Positions 42,600 through 50,645 of a DNA stretch of 64,000 nt are shown here, piece after piece. Below the pieces are notes generated by a model. It was not told where the DNA came from. It worked only from the letters and a program-made list of their open reading frames with translations, and ran no database searches. Every line of letters starts with the position of its first letter. The stretch's first letter is position 1. The stretch comes from Gemmatimonas phototrophica. Lineage in GTDB: Bacteria > Gemmatimonadota > Gemmatimonadetes > Gemmatimonadales > Gemmatimonadaceae. The position numbers were made by a program, and so were the translations under genes. The stretch lies in assembly GCF_000695095.2 (NCBI RefSeq), contig NZ_CP011454.1:682001-746000 (forward strand). The letters run 5' to 3'.

Positions 42600-42811
42600 C
42601 GCACCGCTTCCATGGAGTCGATTTCCGCAATAACGAGTTCGAGGCGTGCCCCGGTGCTGGGATGGCGGGCCACAATCACTTCGCGTCCACTCTCCACGCG
42701 CAGGCGCTCCGGAATGACGGCGTACTCCGTGCCCCGACGCATGACGGTGATGCGCGCGCCATCAATGATGGCACGTTCGAGCAGGTCGTACTGGGCGGTG
42801 GTGGGCTGCAT
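42596..42811 (-). CDS. Small protein of unknown function
   Basis: A 71-residue protein from ATG 42811. Its start overlaps the M20 deacylase stop and its stop overlaps the RNase HI-like start, so it is clearly part of one transcript. The sequence is a helix (AQYDLLERAIIDG) followed by beta strands (RITVMRRGTEYAVIPERL), suggesting a small SH3- or ribbon-like domain. No family recognised. Confidence 0.6.
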   Translation of the reverse strand: MQPTTAQYDLLERAIIDGARITVMRRGTEYAVIPERLRVESGREVIVARHPSTGARLELVIAEIDSMEAVR

Positions 42812-43974
42812 CAGGTGGTGCCAAGGGGAAACGACAACAAGACGGTCTCCAGAATGGTTGCCGCCTGTGCAATCTGCTCCACTTCCACCCATTCGGTGGC
42901 CGAATGCGCGCGGGCAATGTCACCCGGGCCAAAACACAACGCCGGAATGCCCTGCTCAGCGAAGAGTGCGGCATCGGTCCAGCAGAAGAGCCCTTCAATG
43001 GCACCGTGCACCCCGTGCGTCACACACGCGGCGCGCATGGTCTGCACCAGCGCATGATCCACCGCGAGATCAAGCGGCGGCTGCGCTCCGCCCGAGGTGC
43101 AGGTGGCATGGAATCGCGCATCCCGCGCCCGTAGTGCGTCCAGTAGCGCCTGAATCTCCGCGGTCACCATCGCGGCATCTTCACCGGGCAACGTGCGACG
43201 TTCCAGGCGCACGAGGCACTGCTCGGCATAGGTGGACCAGCCCGTACCACCTGCGACAATCGGCGCATGAATACTGGCACGACCCAACAGCGGATGGATA
43301 CGCGAGGTCAGCACCTCCTGCTCGAACGTGTCGAGGGCGGTAAGAAAACGCGCCGCCATGCGGTTGGCATCAATCCCGACCTCGTATTGGCTGCCGTGTG
43401 CCGCGTGTCCACGCACCAGCACTTCCAGCCAGGCGAAGCCTTTGTGCGCCGGCACCACGGCCAGGCCTGTCGGTTCGGTAATGATGGCGCCGGTCGCCGT
43501 GAGCCCATCGGCGAGCAGCGCCTTGGTGCCAATGCTGGCAAACTCTTCATCGCAGACGGCGGCGATGATCACTTCACGGCGCAGCGTGCCAGCGGCAGAT
43601 GCACGCGCCGCGGCCACACACATGGCGGCGATGCCCGCTTTCATGTCCGTCGCGCCTCGCGCGTACAGATTGCCGTCGCGCGTGACCGGCGTGAACGGGT
43701 CGTGCGTCATGCCGTCAACGCCTACGACATCGAGGTGCCCGTTGAGCACCAGCGGTGACACGCCGGCCGGACCAATGCGCGCCACAACGTTGCTGCGACC
43801 GGGCTCCACCTCGGTGAGCGTCGTGGCACATCCCCACCCTTCAAGGACCTCAGCGAGAAACGCCGCGCACGCCTGTTCTCCGGGCGCACCGGCCACCAGG
43901 CTGGGGTTCCGCGAGTCTATCGCAACGAGCGCTTCCGTGAGCGCAACCGGATCGAGCGGAAAACGTGAGGGCAC
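42811..43974 (-). CDS. M20-family deacylase (ArgE/DapE-like)
   Basis: Zinc-dependent amidohydrolase of 387 residues. Metal and catalytic residues are visible: LNGHLDVVG (His, Asp), RGATDMKAG (bridging Asp), CDEEFAS (Glu pair) and ITEPTGL with the metal-binding Glu. The lid domain includes GHAAHGSQYE. It resembles N-acetylornithine deacetylase and succinyl-diaminopimelate desuccinylase, and the substrate cannot be chosen between these by eye. The GTG start at 43974 is the first in-frame start after the upstream inverted repeat. First gene of a five-gene minus-strand run to 41125. Confidence 0.87.
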   Translation of the reverse strand: MPSRFPLDPVALTEALVAIDSRNPSLVAGAPGEQACAAFLAEVLEGWGCATTLTEVEPGRSNVVARIGPAGVSPLVLNGHLDVVGVDGMTHDPFTPVTRDGNLYARGATDMKAGIAAMCVAAARASAAGTLRREVIIAAVCDEEFASIGTKALLADGLTATGAIITEPTGLAVVPAHKGFAWLEVLVRGHAAHGSQYEVGIDANRMAARFLTALDTFEQEVLTSRIHPLLGRASIHAPIVAGGTGWSTYAEQCLVRLERRTLPGEDAAMVTAEIQALLDALRARDARFHATCTSGGAQPPLDLAVDHALVQTMRAACVTHGVHGAIEGLFCWTDAALFAEQGIPALCFGPGDIARAHSATEWVEVEQIAQAATILETVLLSFPLGTT

Positions 43975-44090
43975 ACCCGCAGTCTAGCGCGGGGCGTCGC
44001 TGTTGTGCAACACGAGTCGGGGGGGCGAGGCAATCGCTGGATGTGTGCCGGAGGCTGGGGGACCACAACAGCCGGGCGCCCTGCGGGCGC

Positions 44091-44235
44091 GACAACAGCC
44101 TGAGCTACGGCATGACAACAGCATGACAACAGCATGACAAAGCAACGAACAGAAAATGCACCGCTGTCACTGTGCTGCTCATCCGCTATTCCGCAGTGCT
44201 CATGCTGTTGTCATGCCGTAGCTCATGCTGCTGTC
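44091..44235. repeat. ATGACAACAGC-type inverted-repeat element
   Basis: The left arm (44091-44138) contains ATGACAACAGC in tandem. The right arm (44200-44235) pairs with its first 36 bases with few mismatches, including a perfect GAGCTACGGCATGACAACAG / reverse complement. The roughly 60-base interior has weaker pairing. It fills the 298-base gap between the GHMP kinase gene and the M20 deacylase gene on the minus strand. Confidence 0.8.
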
Positions 44236-44272
44236 CCGGCAGTCGTCGCTGTTTCCCCGGCAGCCGTTGCCG

Positions 44273-45220
44273 CTACCCGGCCACCGCACCACCAGCCTCA
44301 ACCCGCACCCCTGCTCGCGCTACGCGCCACGGCAGCACCTCTCCTAATTCCGCCACGGCGGCACGCACGCCTGCGGCCACTCCCACTGGCGACAGCGCCA
44401 CCACGCAGCCGCCGCCGCTTGCGCCGAGGGCTTTGAACCCTGTGGCGCCAGCGGCGCGCACTGCGTGTTCAATGGCATCAATGCGTGCGGTGGTAATGGC
44501 CGGATGCAGCGATCGCTGGTGTGTCCAGTGTTCATCCACCAACGCCGCCAGATCGGACACACTGCCCACGTGCAGCGCTTCAGCCATCTCGCGCGCCAGC
44601 TGGGCCATGCGATCCAGCGCCTGCACCACGCGCGGTACCCGATCGCGATAGGCTTCAAGCACCGCGGTGATGGTTTGCGCCGAAATGCGCGATTCCCCGG
44701 TGTAGATCACCGTGAGGCGTGCTTCGAGGGCGGCGATGGCGACCTGGGACAGGGGGATCGGCGTTGCCACCCGCGTGCGTCCCAACGTCAAGGCAAGGGC
44801 GCCACCATAGGCCGCCGCGAAATGATCCTGGAATCCACCGGCCACTCCCAGCTCGTCCACCTCAGTGGCGCGGCTCGCCTCAGCCAAGGCGTGCGCGGTG
44901 GGGGCTTGGTGCTGCGCCGCGGCAATCGCTGCTTGCAGCGCCACACCAGCGGCCGATGAGCCACCCAACCCTGCGCCAACCGGAAAGTCACTGGCGATCG
45001 CAACGCGGACGTTGGTCATCCCCGCCCGTCGCAGCGCGGCCGCGACCAGCGGATCAGGCGCTGGTGCAGGTTCGTCGGACGACGACGCATGAAGTGTGAC
45101 CGTCGCCCGCCGTTCGATGGCCAGGTTACAAACAAACCCGCCTCGCTCTTCGGGGAAGGGAGGGACATCTGTCCACCCTCCGCCGAAGTCGAGGCGGGTT
45201 GGCGCCGACGCGACGATCAC
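44273..45220 (-). CDS. GHMP-family sugar kinase (heptose-kinase-like)
   Basis: A 315-residue small-molecule kinase. The N-terminus APTRLDFGGGWTDVPPF is typical of D-glycero-D-manno-heptose 7-phosphate kinase (HddA) and related fucokinase-type enzymes. The ATP-binding loop is PVGAGLGGSSAAG (about 100-112) and the C-terminal GHMP motif GASGGGCV. Other heptose-pathway genes are not in the window, so the exact sugar is uncertain. GTG 45220 lies six bases after the Ala/Lys/Pro-rich gene. Confidence 0.85.
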   Translation of the reverse strand: MIVASAPTRLDFGGGWTDVPPFPEERGGFVCNLAIERRATVTLHASSSDEPAPAPDPLVAAALRRAGMTNVRVAIASDFPVGAGLGGSSAAGVALQAAIAAAQHQAPTAHALAEASRATEVDELGVAGGFQDHFAAAYGGALALTLGRTRVATPIPLSQVAIAALEARLTVIYTGESRISAQTITAVLEAYRDRVPRVVQALDRMAQLAREMAEALHVGSVSDLAALVDEHWTHQRSLHPAITTARIDAIEHAVRAAGATGFKALGASGGGCVVALSPVGVAAGVRAAVAELGEVLPWRVARAGVRVEAGGAVAG

Positions 45221-45226
45221 GTCGGA

Positions 45227-46099
45227 TTACTTCTTCTTCGCGGGCGCTTTCTTGGCAGGAGCCTTGGCCGGGGCCTTGGCGGCCGGCTTGGCCGGAGCCT
45301 TGGTGGCCGGAGCCTTGGCCGCGGGCTTGGCCGGAGCCGCCTTTGCGGCTGGCTTGGCCGCAGGTGCTGCCTTGGCGGCCGGCGCGGCCTTGGCCGGAGC
45401 CTTCGCCGCTGGTGCCGCCTTGGCCGGAGCCTTTGCTGCCGCCGGTGCTGCTTCCTTCTTGGTGGGCGCCGGTGCGGGGGCCGCCTTGGCTGCCGGCGCG
45501 GCTTTGGCGGCTGGTTTGGCTTCTACCTTGGGTTCCGGCTTGGCCTCAACCTTGGGTTCCGGCTTTGGCTTGGGCGCGGGCTTGGGGGGCAACGGCGCAA
45601 AGGTGACCTTGTCCGACGGCTTCTGCGGTTCGATACGCATGGCCGCCCGGGCTTCGAGGGCCGCTTCGGCCGCTGCTGCCGGGGCCTGCACCGCCTTGGG
45701 CATCTGCCCCAGCGGGACCGGCTTGGGGGGCGCCGCCTTGGGCTGCGGGGCAGGGAGCGCGCCGTGTTTGGCGATGTACGCGGCCTCGGCCTGCGCAATC
45801 AGCGCGTCGGCTTCGTCCTGGTTCATCTGGCCACGGCGGACCATGTAGTTGATCAGATCGCGCGCACTCTCGATAACAAAGCTGCTGAGGCCAGCGGCCG
45901 CACCAACAACGTCACGCATAGCGCCAGCCATCCGGCTACCCGCTTCGAGACTGATCTCATGGGCCCGCGCGGCCATTTCCGCTGCGGTATCGCGGGCGTC
46001 CGCCGCACGATGCCCGGGGCCGCGGCGCGGCGCTGGGGCAGATGCCGGCGCGTCGCCTTCCGCGAGGGTTTCGTCGTCAGCCTGGGGCAAATCGGCCAT
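45227..46099 (-). CDS. Phasin/histone H1-like protein with Ala-Lys-Pro tail
   Basis: A 290-residue protein from ATG 46099. Residues 35-115 form amphipathic helices (AAEMAARAHEISLEAGSRMAGAMRDV, INYMVRRGQMNQDEADALIAQAE) resembling phasin or polyhydroxyalkanoate-granule regulators. The last 130 residues are near-pure Ala/Lys/Pro with repeats of AKAAPA and ending APAKKAPAKKK, like bacterial histone H1 or PhaF tails. Binding to DNA, polyphosphate or granules is likely. The combination resembles PhaF, but no PHA synthase gene is nearby. The tail is made of repeated codons and could expand or contract. Confidence 0.72.
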   Translation of the reverse strand: MADLPQADDETLAEGDAPASAPAPRRGPGHRAADARDTAAEMAARAHEISLEAGSRMAGAMRDVVGAAAGLSSFVIESARDLINYMVRRGQMNQDEADALIAQAEAAYIAKHGALPAPQPKAAPPKPVPLGQMPKAVQAPAAAAEAALEARAAMRIEPQKPSDKVTFAPLPPKPAPKPKPEPKVEAKPEPKVEAKPAAKAAPAAKAAPAPAPTKKEAAPAAAKAPAKAAPAAKAPAKAAPAAKAAPAAKPAAKAAPAKPAAKAPATKAPAKPAAKAPAKAPAKKAPAKKK

Positions 46100-46390
46100 A
46101 GGTGGAGCGCACTCCTTCCGCCATACATGGAGGTCGAGGTGGTCGCTTCACGGAATTCGGGGGAGTCGTACAGTTGCCACCCGAGTGGTCCGCGTCCACC
46201 GGAACGGGGGTAACTATATGATTTTCAGTCATCTATGCAAGGCGTAGCACGTGCTTTCCCGGCGATACGCTCATATAATTGCGCAGCGACCCACTCCGCT
46301 CCAAACTCATAAGATAGATGAAATGCGCAAATTGTCTCCAGATCGTGGCACTCCAAAGAGTATTTATAAGAACACTATAAAAACACTAAC
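46100..46390. promoter_or_regulatory. AT-rich divergent promoter region
   Basis: 291 bases between the Ala-Lys-Pro gene (minus) and the CoA-transferase gene (plus), clearly lower in GC than its surroundings, above all 46220-46390. Several TATAAT-like hexamers occur (TATAAG near 46366, TATAAA near 46376). I could not pair them with a convincing -35 box. The local AT content may reflect promoter or nucleoid-protein binding. Confidence 0.45.
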
Positions 46391-47533
46391 GTGACATTGC
46401 CACTTTTTGGCGTACGGGTCCTCGATCTCTCCCGGGTGCTGGCCGGACCGCTCTGTTCCATGATGCTGGGCGACCTTGGCGCCTCCGTCATCAAGGTCGA
46501 ACGCCCCGGCGCCGGCGACGATACTCGCGGTTGGGGGCCGCCTTTTGCGGAAAATGGACAGTCCGCCTACTTCCTGAGCGCCAATCGCAACAAGCTCTCC
46601 CTCGACGCCAATTTCGCCGATCCGATCGATCGTGCCCTCATTCTCGACCTCATCAGCGAAGCCGATGTCGTCGTCGAGAACTTCATGCCCGGGGCACTCG
46701 CCCGAAACGGCATTGATGCTGACGCGTTACTGGCGCAGTATCCGCAATTGCTCTGGTGCACTATCTCCGGGTTCGGGCCCGCCAGTGATCGCCCGGGCTA
46801 CGACTTCGTGGTCCAGGCCGAAAGCGGCTGGATGGCCATTACTGGAGAGCCCGAGGGCGATCCCATGAAAGTCGGTGTGGCCATGGTCGATGTGACCACC
46901 GGCAAGGACGCCGCGATCGGAATCCTGGCCGCTCTCGCCGCGCGCGAGCGGGCAGGCGCCAGCGGGCTCCCGGCCTCGATGCGCCGTGTGCACGTCACCC
47001 TGCAGTCCAGCGCGCTGGCCGCCTTGGTCAATGTGGCGCAAAACACCCTGGTCAGCGGGCAGGAGGCCCGGCGGTGGGGGAACGCCCACGCCAATCTGGT
47101 TCCCTACCAGCTCTTCCAGACCGCCGACCGTCCGGTGGTCATTGCGGTCGGCGCCGACAGTCAATGGACGGCGGCCATGCAGGCGCTCGATCTCCCAACG
47201 CTCGGCGATAACCCGGCGCTCGCCACCAACGCCGGCCGGCTGGCCCAGCGCGACCATGTGGTTGCCACCATCGCGGCCCAGCTTCGGACCGCTGGGGCGG
47301 CCCACTGGATGGAGCGACTCACCGCCGTCGGGGTGCCCTGCGGCGTGGTGCGATCGGCACGCGAAGCCGTCACGGAATCGCTCAATGAAGTACCTTTCAG
47401 CGTTACCGACGCGGCACGCGTTGGCATGCCTCCACTGTGGAATGGTCGGGTTCGCTTCGAGCCGCCCTTTTGTGGCGAACACAGCGTTACGGTGCGGGAA
47501 AAACGCTGGGCTTCATTCGAGAAACTGACGTGA
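46391..47533 (+). CDS. CaiB/BaiF-type CoA transferase
   Basis: Class III CoA transferase of 380 residues that moves CoA between carboxylic acids. The N-terminus VRVLDLSRVLAGPLCSMMLGDLGASVIKVERPGAGD and the SANRNKLSL segment are family signatures. The catalytic Asp is in VAMVDVTTGKDAAIG (about residue 164). The substrate pair is not determinable. GTG 46391 is the start. Confidence 0.92.
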   Translation: MTLPLFGVRVLDLSRVLAGPLCSMMLGDLGASVIKVERPGAGDDTRGWGPPFAENGQSAYFLSANRNKLSLDANFADPIDRALILDLISEADVVVENFMPGALARNGIDADALLAQYPQLLWCTISGFGPASDRPGYDFVVQAESGWMAITGEPEGDPMKVGVAMVDVTTGKDAAIGILAALAARERAGASGLPASMRRVHVTLQSSALAALVNVAQNTLVSGQEARRWGNAHANLVPYQLFQTADRPVVIAVGADSQWTAAMQALDLPTLGDNPALATNAGRLAQRDHVVATIAAQLRTAGAAHWMERLTAVGVPCGVVRSAREAVTESLNEVPFSVTDAARVGMPPLWNGRVRFEPPFCGEHSVTVREKRWASFEKLT

Positions 47534-47700
47534 CCCTCCACACAAAATCTGTGATATCGCTGTGACCTCTTTGTCTCCCCTTCGTCTTTTCCGCGAGACG
47601 TTCAGCAGGTGTCGCGATCAACGGAACGCAAGTTCCGGGTCGAGGTTGTGCGGCAGGGGTGTCAAACCCGTCCGATCGGCGTTATCCTAGCGCCGTGACT

Positions 47701-48261
47701 ATGACGGAATCCGAAATCCCACCAAACGACGTCGATAACGATCAAGACGTCATCTCCCGGGTCCTTGCGGGAGATCGCGAATCGTTCGCGTTGCTGATTG
47801 GCCGGTACAGTGATCCGCTGTATCGACATGCGCTTGGCATGACGGGCAGCCCTGACGTCGCCGAGGACATTCTTCAGACATCGTTCATCAAGGCCTATCA
47901 CCATCTCGGTGAAGTCCGTGGTCGCTTCGATGCCTGGTTGTTCCGGATCGTTGCAAACGGGTGCAAGGATTGGCTGAAGAACATTCGGCGCACGCACCTG
48001 AGCTACGACGAAGACGACCAGCCCTCTGGCTTCGCGAGTCCCGATGAGGACCTCGACCGCACGGAACTGCGGCAGGATCTCGATGCAGCACTCTCGCAGC
48101 TGGCGCCGTCTCTTCGGGAAGCCTTCATCATGAAGCATGTTGAAGGTCGCTCCTACGAAGAAATGGCGGACCTCCTGGGTACTACAGTTGGCGCCCTGAA
48201 AATGCGCGTGCATCGGGCACGTGAAGCACTTCAGGCCCTGCTCGAGGAGAAATACGCGTGA
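47701..48261 (+). CDS. ECF-type RNA polymerase sigma factor
   Basis: A 186-residue extracytoplasmic-function sigma factor. Region 2 (about 20-90, ILQTSFIKAYHHLGEVRGRFDAWLFRIVANGCKDWL) binds core polymerase and the -10, and region 4 (about 130-178, IMKHVEGRSYEEMADLLGTTVGALKMRVHRAREAL) binds the -35. ATG 47701 is the best start; GTG 47695 is two codons earlier. It overlaps the next gene's start, so both come from one mRNA. The palindrome GGAACGCAAGTTCC lies upstream (47623-47636) and might be part of an autoregulatory promoter. Confidence 0.92.
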   Translation: MTESEIPPNDVDNDQDVISRVLAGDRESFALLIGRYSDPLYRHALGMTGSPDVAEDILQTSFIKAYHHLGEVRGRFDAWLFRIVANGCKDWLKNIRRTHLSYDEDDQPSGFASPDEDLDRTELRQDLDAALSQLAPSLREAFIMKHVEGRSYEEMADLLGTTVGALKMRVHRAREALQALLEEKYA

Positions 48262-48587
48262 TGCTCGACCGACACGAATCGCACGAAAATCTGAATCCCA
48301 AAGCTCGCGATTCTCGCGATGCGGCGGTGTCTGCTGAGCGTCCCCTGGCGGATCGCGAAGTGCCCCTTCCTGGCGTTTCCGCGGCTGACACGGCGGCTGA
48401 TACGGTTCAGATGTGGCTCGATGGCGAGGCGACCGAAATGGAAGCCCGCGCAGAAAACGACAAGGCAGTGGAGTTCTGGGCCCGCGTGGCCAAGGACACC
48501 GACACGATGCGTCAGGTGAAGGCCCCGGCTCACTTCACGGCCAACATCATGGCCGCGCTGTCAGCAAAGGCGCCGCTGGCGGACTGA
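48261..48587 (+). CDS. Small partner protein of ECF sigma factor, possible anti-sigma
   Basis: A 108-residue soluble protein whose ATG (48261) shares a base with the sigma-factor stop. It is charged and helical towards the C-terminus (MWLDGEATEMEARAENDKAVEFWARVAKD), with no membrane segment and no HxxxCxxC zinc motif. Genes in this position usually encode anti-sigma factors; that is inference from context only. Confidence 0.6.
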   Translation: MLDRHESHENLNPKARDSRDAAVSAERPLADREVPLPGVSAADTAADTVQMWLDGEATEMEARAENDKAVEFWARVAKDTDTMRQVKAPAHFTANIMAALSAKAPLAD

Positions 48588-48607
48588 GTCTGCTGCCGTT
48601 CGATGTG

Positions 48608-48641
48608 AAAAACGCCGCCCGGGAAACCCGGCGGCGTTTTT
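48608..48641 (+). terminator. Intrinsic terminator of sigma-factor operon
   Basis: A stem of about 15 bp (AAAAACGCCGCCCGGG, loop AAA, CCCGGCGGCGTTTTT) with one bulged C, ending in TTTTTCTCTTT. It is 20 bases after the stop codon. Confidence 0.88.
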
Positions 48642-48662
48642 CTCTTTGCCGAACCGTCAATT

Positions 48663-48732
48663 CGAAACTCGAACCCACGTCCCGCACCTGATCAGTTCCG
48701 GGTTCTGGGTTCGAGTGACGGGTTCGGGTTTC
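48663..48732. repeat. GAACCC-type inverted-repeat element, copy 2
   Basis: Same family as 12830-12903 and 50236-50308: CTGATCAGTTCCGGGTTCTG with flanking GAACCC units. The left arm is more degenerate here. It lies between the sigma-factor operon terminator and the convergent lpdA stop. Confidence 0.7.
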
Positions 48733-50143
48733 ACATGTGAATCGCTCTCCCCAGCGCACTGAGCGCCGCTTCCTTCACGGTCTCGCTCAGCGTGGGGTGC
48801 GAGTGCACCGTGATCGCAATGTCCTCGGCGCTGCCGCGGTACTCCATGGCCAGCACCACCTGCGCGAGGTTGTCGGCCACGTGCGGGCCGAGCATGTGGC
48901 ACCCCAGAATTTCGTCGGTGCTCTTGTCCACGATGAACTTCACGAAGCCCTGCGTCTCGCCCATGGTGCGCGCGCGACCGTTGGCGCTGAAGGGAAACTT
49001 GCCCACGCGGTAGGCACGGCCACTGGCTTTCACTTCCTGCTCGGTGAGTCCCACCGTGGCAATCTCGGGCCACGTGTACACCACGCCGGGCATGGTGCGG
49101 TAGTGCATGTGCACCGGCTTGCCGGCAATCACTTCGGCAGCAATGGTGCCTTCTTCTTCGGCCTTGTGCGCGAGCAGCTTGCCGCCCACCACATCACCAA
49201 TGGCATATACGCCCGGCAGGTTGGTGCGCAGCTGGTCGTCCACCAGAATTTCGCCGCGCTGGCCCATGGCGAGTCCCAGTGCCGCCGGGTCCACCCCGCG
49301 CAGCGCCGGCTTGCGTCCCACCGACACCAGCACGTAGTCGCCTTCAATACTTGAGGCCGCGCCGTTCTTTTCCACGTGCACGGTTACGCCGTCGGCGCGC
49401 ACGTCGGCCCCGGTGACCTTGGTGCCCGTGTGGATCTCCAGTCCCTGCTTCCGGAAGATGCGGTCGGCTTCCTTCACGATGTCGTCATCGTTGCCAGGAA
49501 GAATGGTGGGCGCGTATTCCACCACCGTCACCTTGGCGCCCAACCGACGCCACACGGAGCCCAGCTCCAACCCAATCACGCCGCCGCCCACCACAATGAG
49601 GTGCTTGGGGACCTCGGGAATGGTGAGCGCGCCCACGTTGGAGAGCACGCGCTGCTCATCGAAGGGGAGGAACGGCAGCTGCACCGGCACTGACCCCGTG
49701 GCAAGAATGACGGACTTGCCCTGCCAGGCGGTGATGGTGCCGTCGGCCGCCTGCACCTCCACCACGTTCCCCGGCTTGAGCGTGCCCCAGCCCTTCGCCC
49801 AGGTCACCTTGTTTTTGCGGAACAGGAACTCGATGCCCTTGGTGTTTTGCGCCACCACGTCGGTCTTGCGCGCCATCATGGCCGGCAGGTCCACCGCGGT
49901 GCCATCCACCTTGATGCCATGTTCGGCGGCGTGCAGGCGGAGCCACTCGTAATGCTCGCTGCTTTGCAGCAGCGCCTTGGACGGAATGCAGCCCACGGTG
50001 ACACACGTGCCGCCGAGGGTCGTATCTGCTTCAATGCAGGTGACAGTCAGCCCGAGCTGCGCGGCGCGAATGGACGCCACATAGCCACCGGGGCCGCCAC
50101 CGAGGACGACCACGTCGGCGGTCTGGATGTTGGGGGAGGTCAT
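48731..50143 (-). CDS. lpdA: Dihydrolipoamide dehydrogenase (E3)
   Basis: FAD/NAD enzyme that reoxidises the lipoyl group of 2-oxoacid dehydrogenase complexes. It has 470 residues from ATG 50143. The Rossmann motif is VVVLGGGPGGYVA (about 11-23) and the redox disulfide is GGTCVTVGCIPSKALL (Cys 47, Cys 52). The NAD-binding site is VVGGGVIGLELGS and the C-terminal catalytic His is in HSHPTLSE. The residues between the redox cysteines (VTV, usually LNV) are a mild variant. It lies about 500 bases downstream of sucB on the same strand. Confidence 0.96.
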   Translation of the reverse strand: MTSPNIQTADVVVLGGGPGGYVASIRAAQLGLTVTCIEADTTLGGTCVTVGCIPSKALLQSSEHYEWLRLHAAEHGIKVDGTAVDLPAMMARKTDVVAQNTKGIEFLFRKNKVTWAKGWGTLKPGNVVEVQAADGTITAWQGKSVILATGSVPVQLPFLPFDEQRVLSNVGALTIPEVPKHLIVVGGGVIGLELGSVWRRLGAKVTVVEYAPTILPGNDDDIVKEADRIFRKQGLEIHTGTKVTGADVRADGVTVHVEKNGAASSIEGDYVLVSVGRKPALRGVDPAALGLAMGQRGEILVDDQLRTNLPGVYAIGDVVGGKLLAHKAEEEGTIAAEVIAGKPVHMHYRTMPGVVYTWPEIATVGLTEQEVKASGRAYRVGKFPFSANGRARTMGETQGFVKFIVDKSTDEILGCHMLGPHVADNLAQVVLAMEYRGSAEDIAITVHSHPTLSETVKEAALSALGRAIHM

Positions 50144-50235
50144 GGATTGCAAGATAATGGGGGGACCGTCACTGTCGAACGGGTTCTGGGTTTGCGCTAA
50201 CCGGTGAAAGCTGAAATGCCGGTCTGGGGCAGTGA

Positions 50236-50308
50236 GACCCATAACCCGGAACCCGAACCCAGAACCCAGAACTGATCAGTTCCGGGTTCTGGGTTCGAGT
50301 TTTGGGTC
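50236..50308. repeat. GAACCC-type inverted-repeat element, copy 3
   Basis: The arms are made of repeated GAACCC/AGAACCC (left) and GGGTTC(T/G) (right) around ACTGATCAGT (50271-50280). Pairing is extensive and ends with GACCC / GGGTC. It lies upstream of lpdA on the minus strand. The centre matches the other two copies. Confidence 0.78.
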
Positions 50309-50501
50309 GTGAGTATCTGCCGTCCATTTGTTACCCGGGTCACAGTCGCGCGTCCTGTACTTGACGGCACGAATCTCGCTGTTACCAATCCTATCGTTAG
50401 CAACGGCCCCAACCTTCGCGTTGAAAACGTCTGTTAACGAAGCCCGACGTCCCGGCGGAAACGCTTAGGGGCGTCGTGGTGCATTTGGGGGTGGATTTTG
50501 G

Positions 50502-50641
50502 AAAACTGACAACTGAAAACTCAAACTGACGACTGAAAACTCCCACTGAAAACTGAAAACTCCCAGCCGGGGCCAGGAGTGATCAGTTGTCAGTTCACGT
50601 TGTCAGTCGTCAGTCGAAGTTTTCAGTCTTCAGTTCTGAAA
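50502..50641. repeat. ACTGAAAACTC-type inverted-repeat element, copy 2
   Basis: The left arm (50502-50566) is about five tandem degenerate copies of ACTGA(A/C)AACT(C). The right arm (50577-50641) is their reverse complement (AGTTNTCAGT). A short GC-rich loop (CCGGGGCC region) separates them. It begins immediately 3' of the sucB stop codon. Same family as 28707-28858. Confidence 0.8.
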
Positions 50642-50645
50642 ACCC

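Larger units (their letters stand above)
50144..50645. other. Intergenic region between sucB and lpdA with two hairpin elements
   Basis: 502 bases with no credible gene. It contains one GAACCC-type element (50236-50308) next to lpdA and one ACTGAAAACTC-type element (50502-50641) just 3' of sucB. The 190 bases between them hold no recognised feature and presumably the lpdA promoter. Confidence 0.6.

Noticed and set aside
50281-50310. tRNA-like GGGTTCGAGT sequence
   Set aside because: It resembles a T-loop by chance; no acceptor, D or anticodon stems can be built around it.
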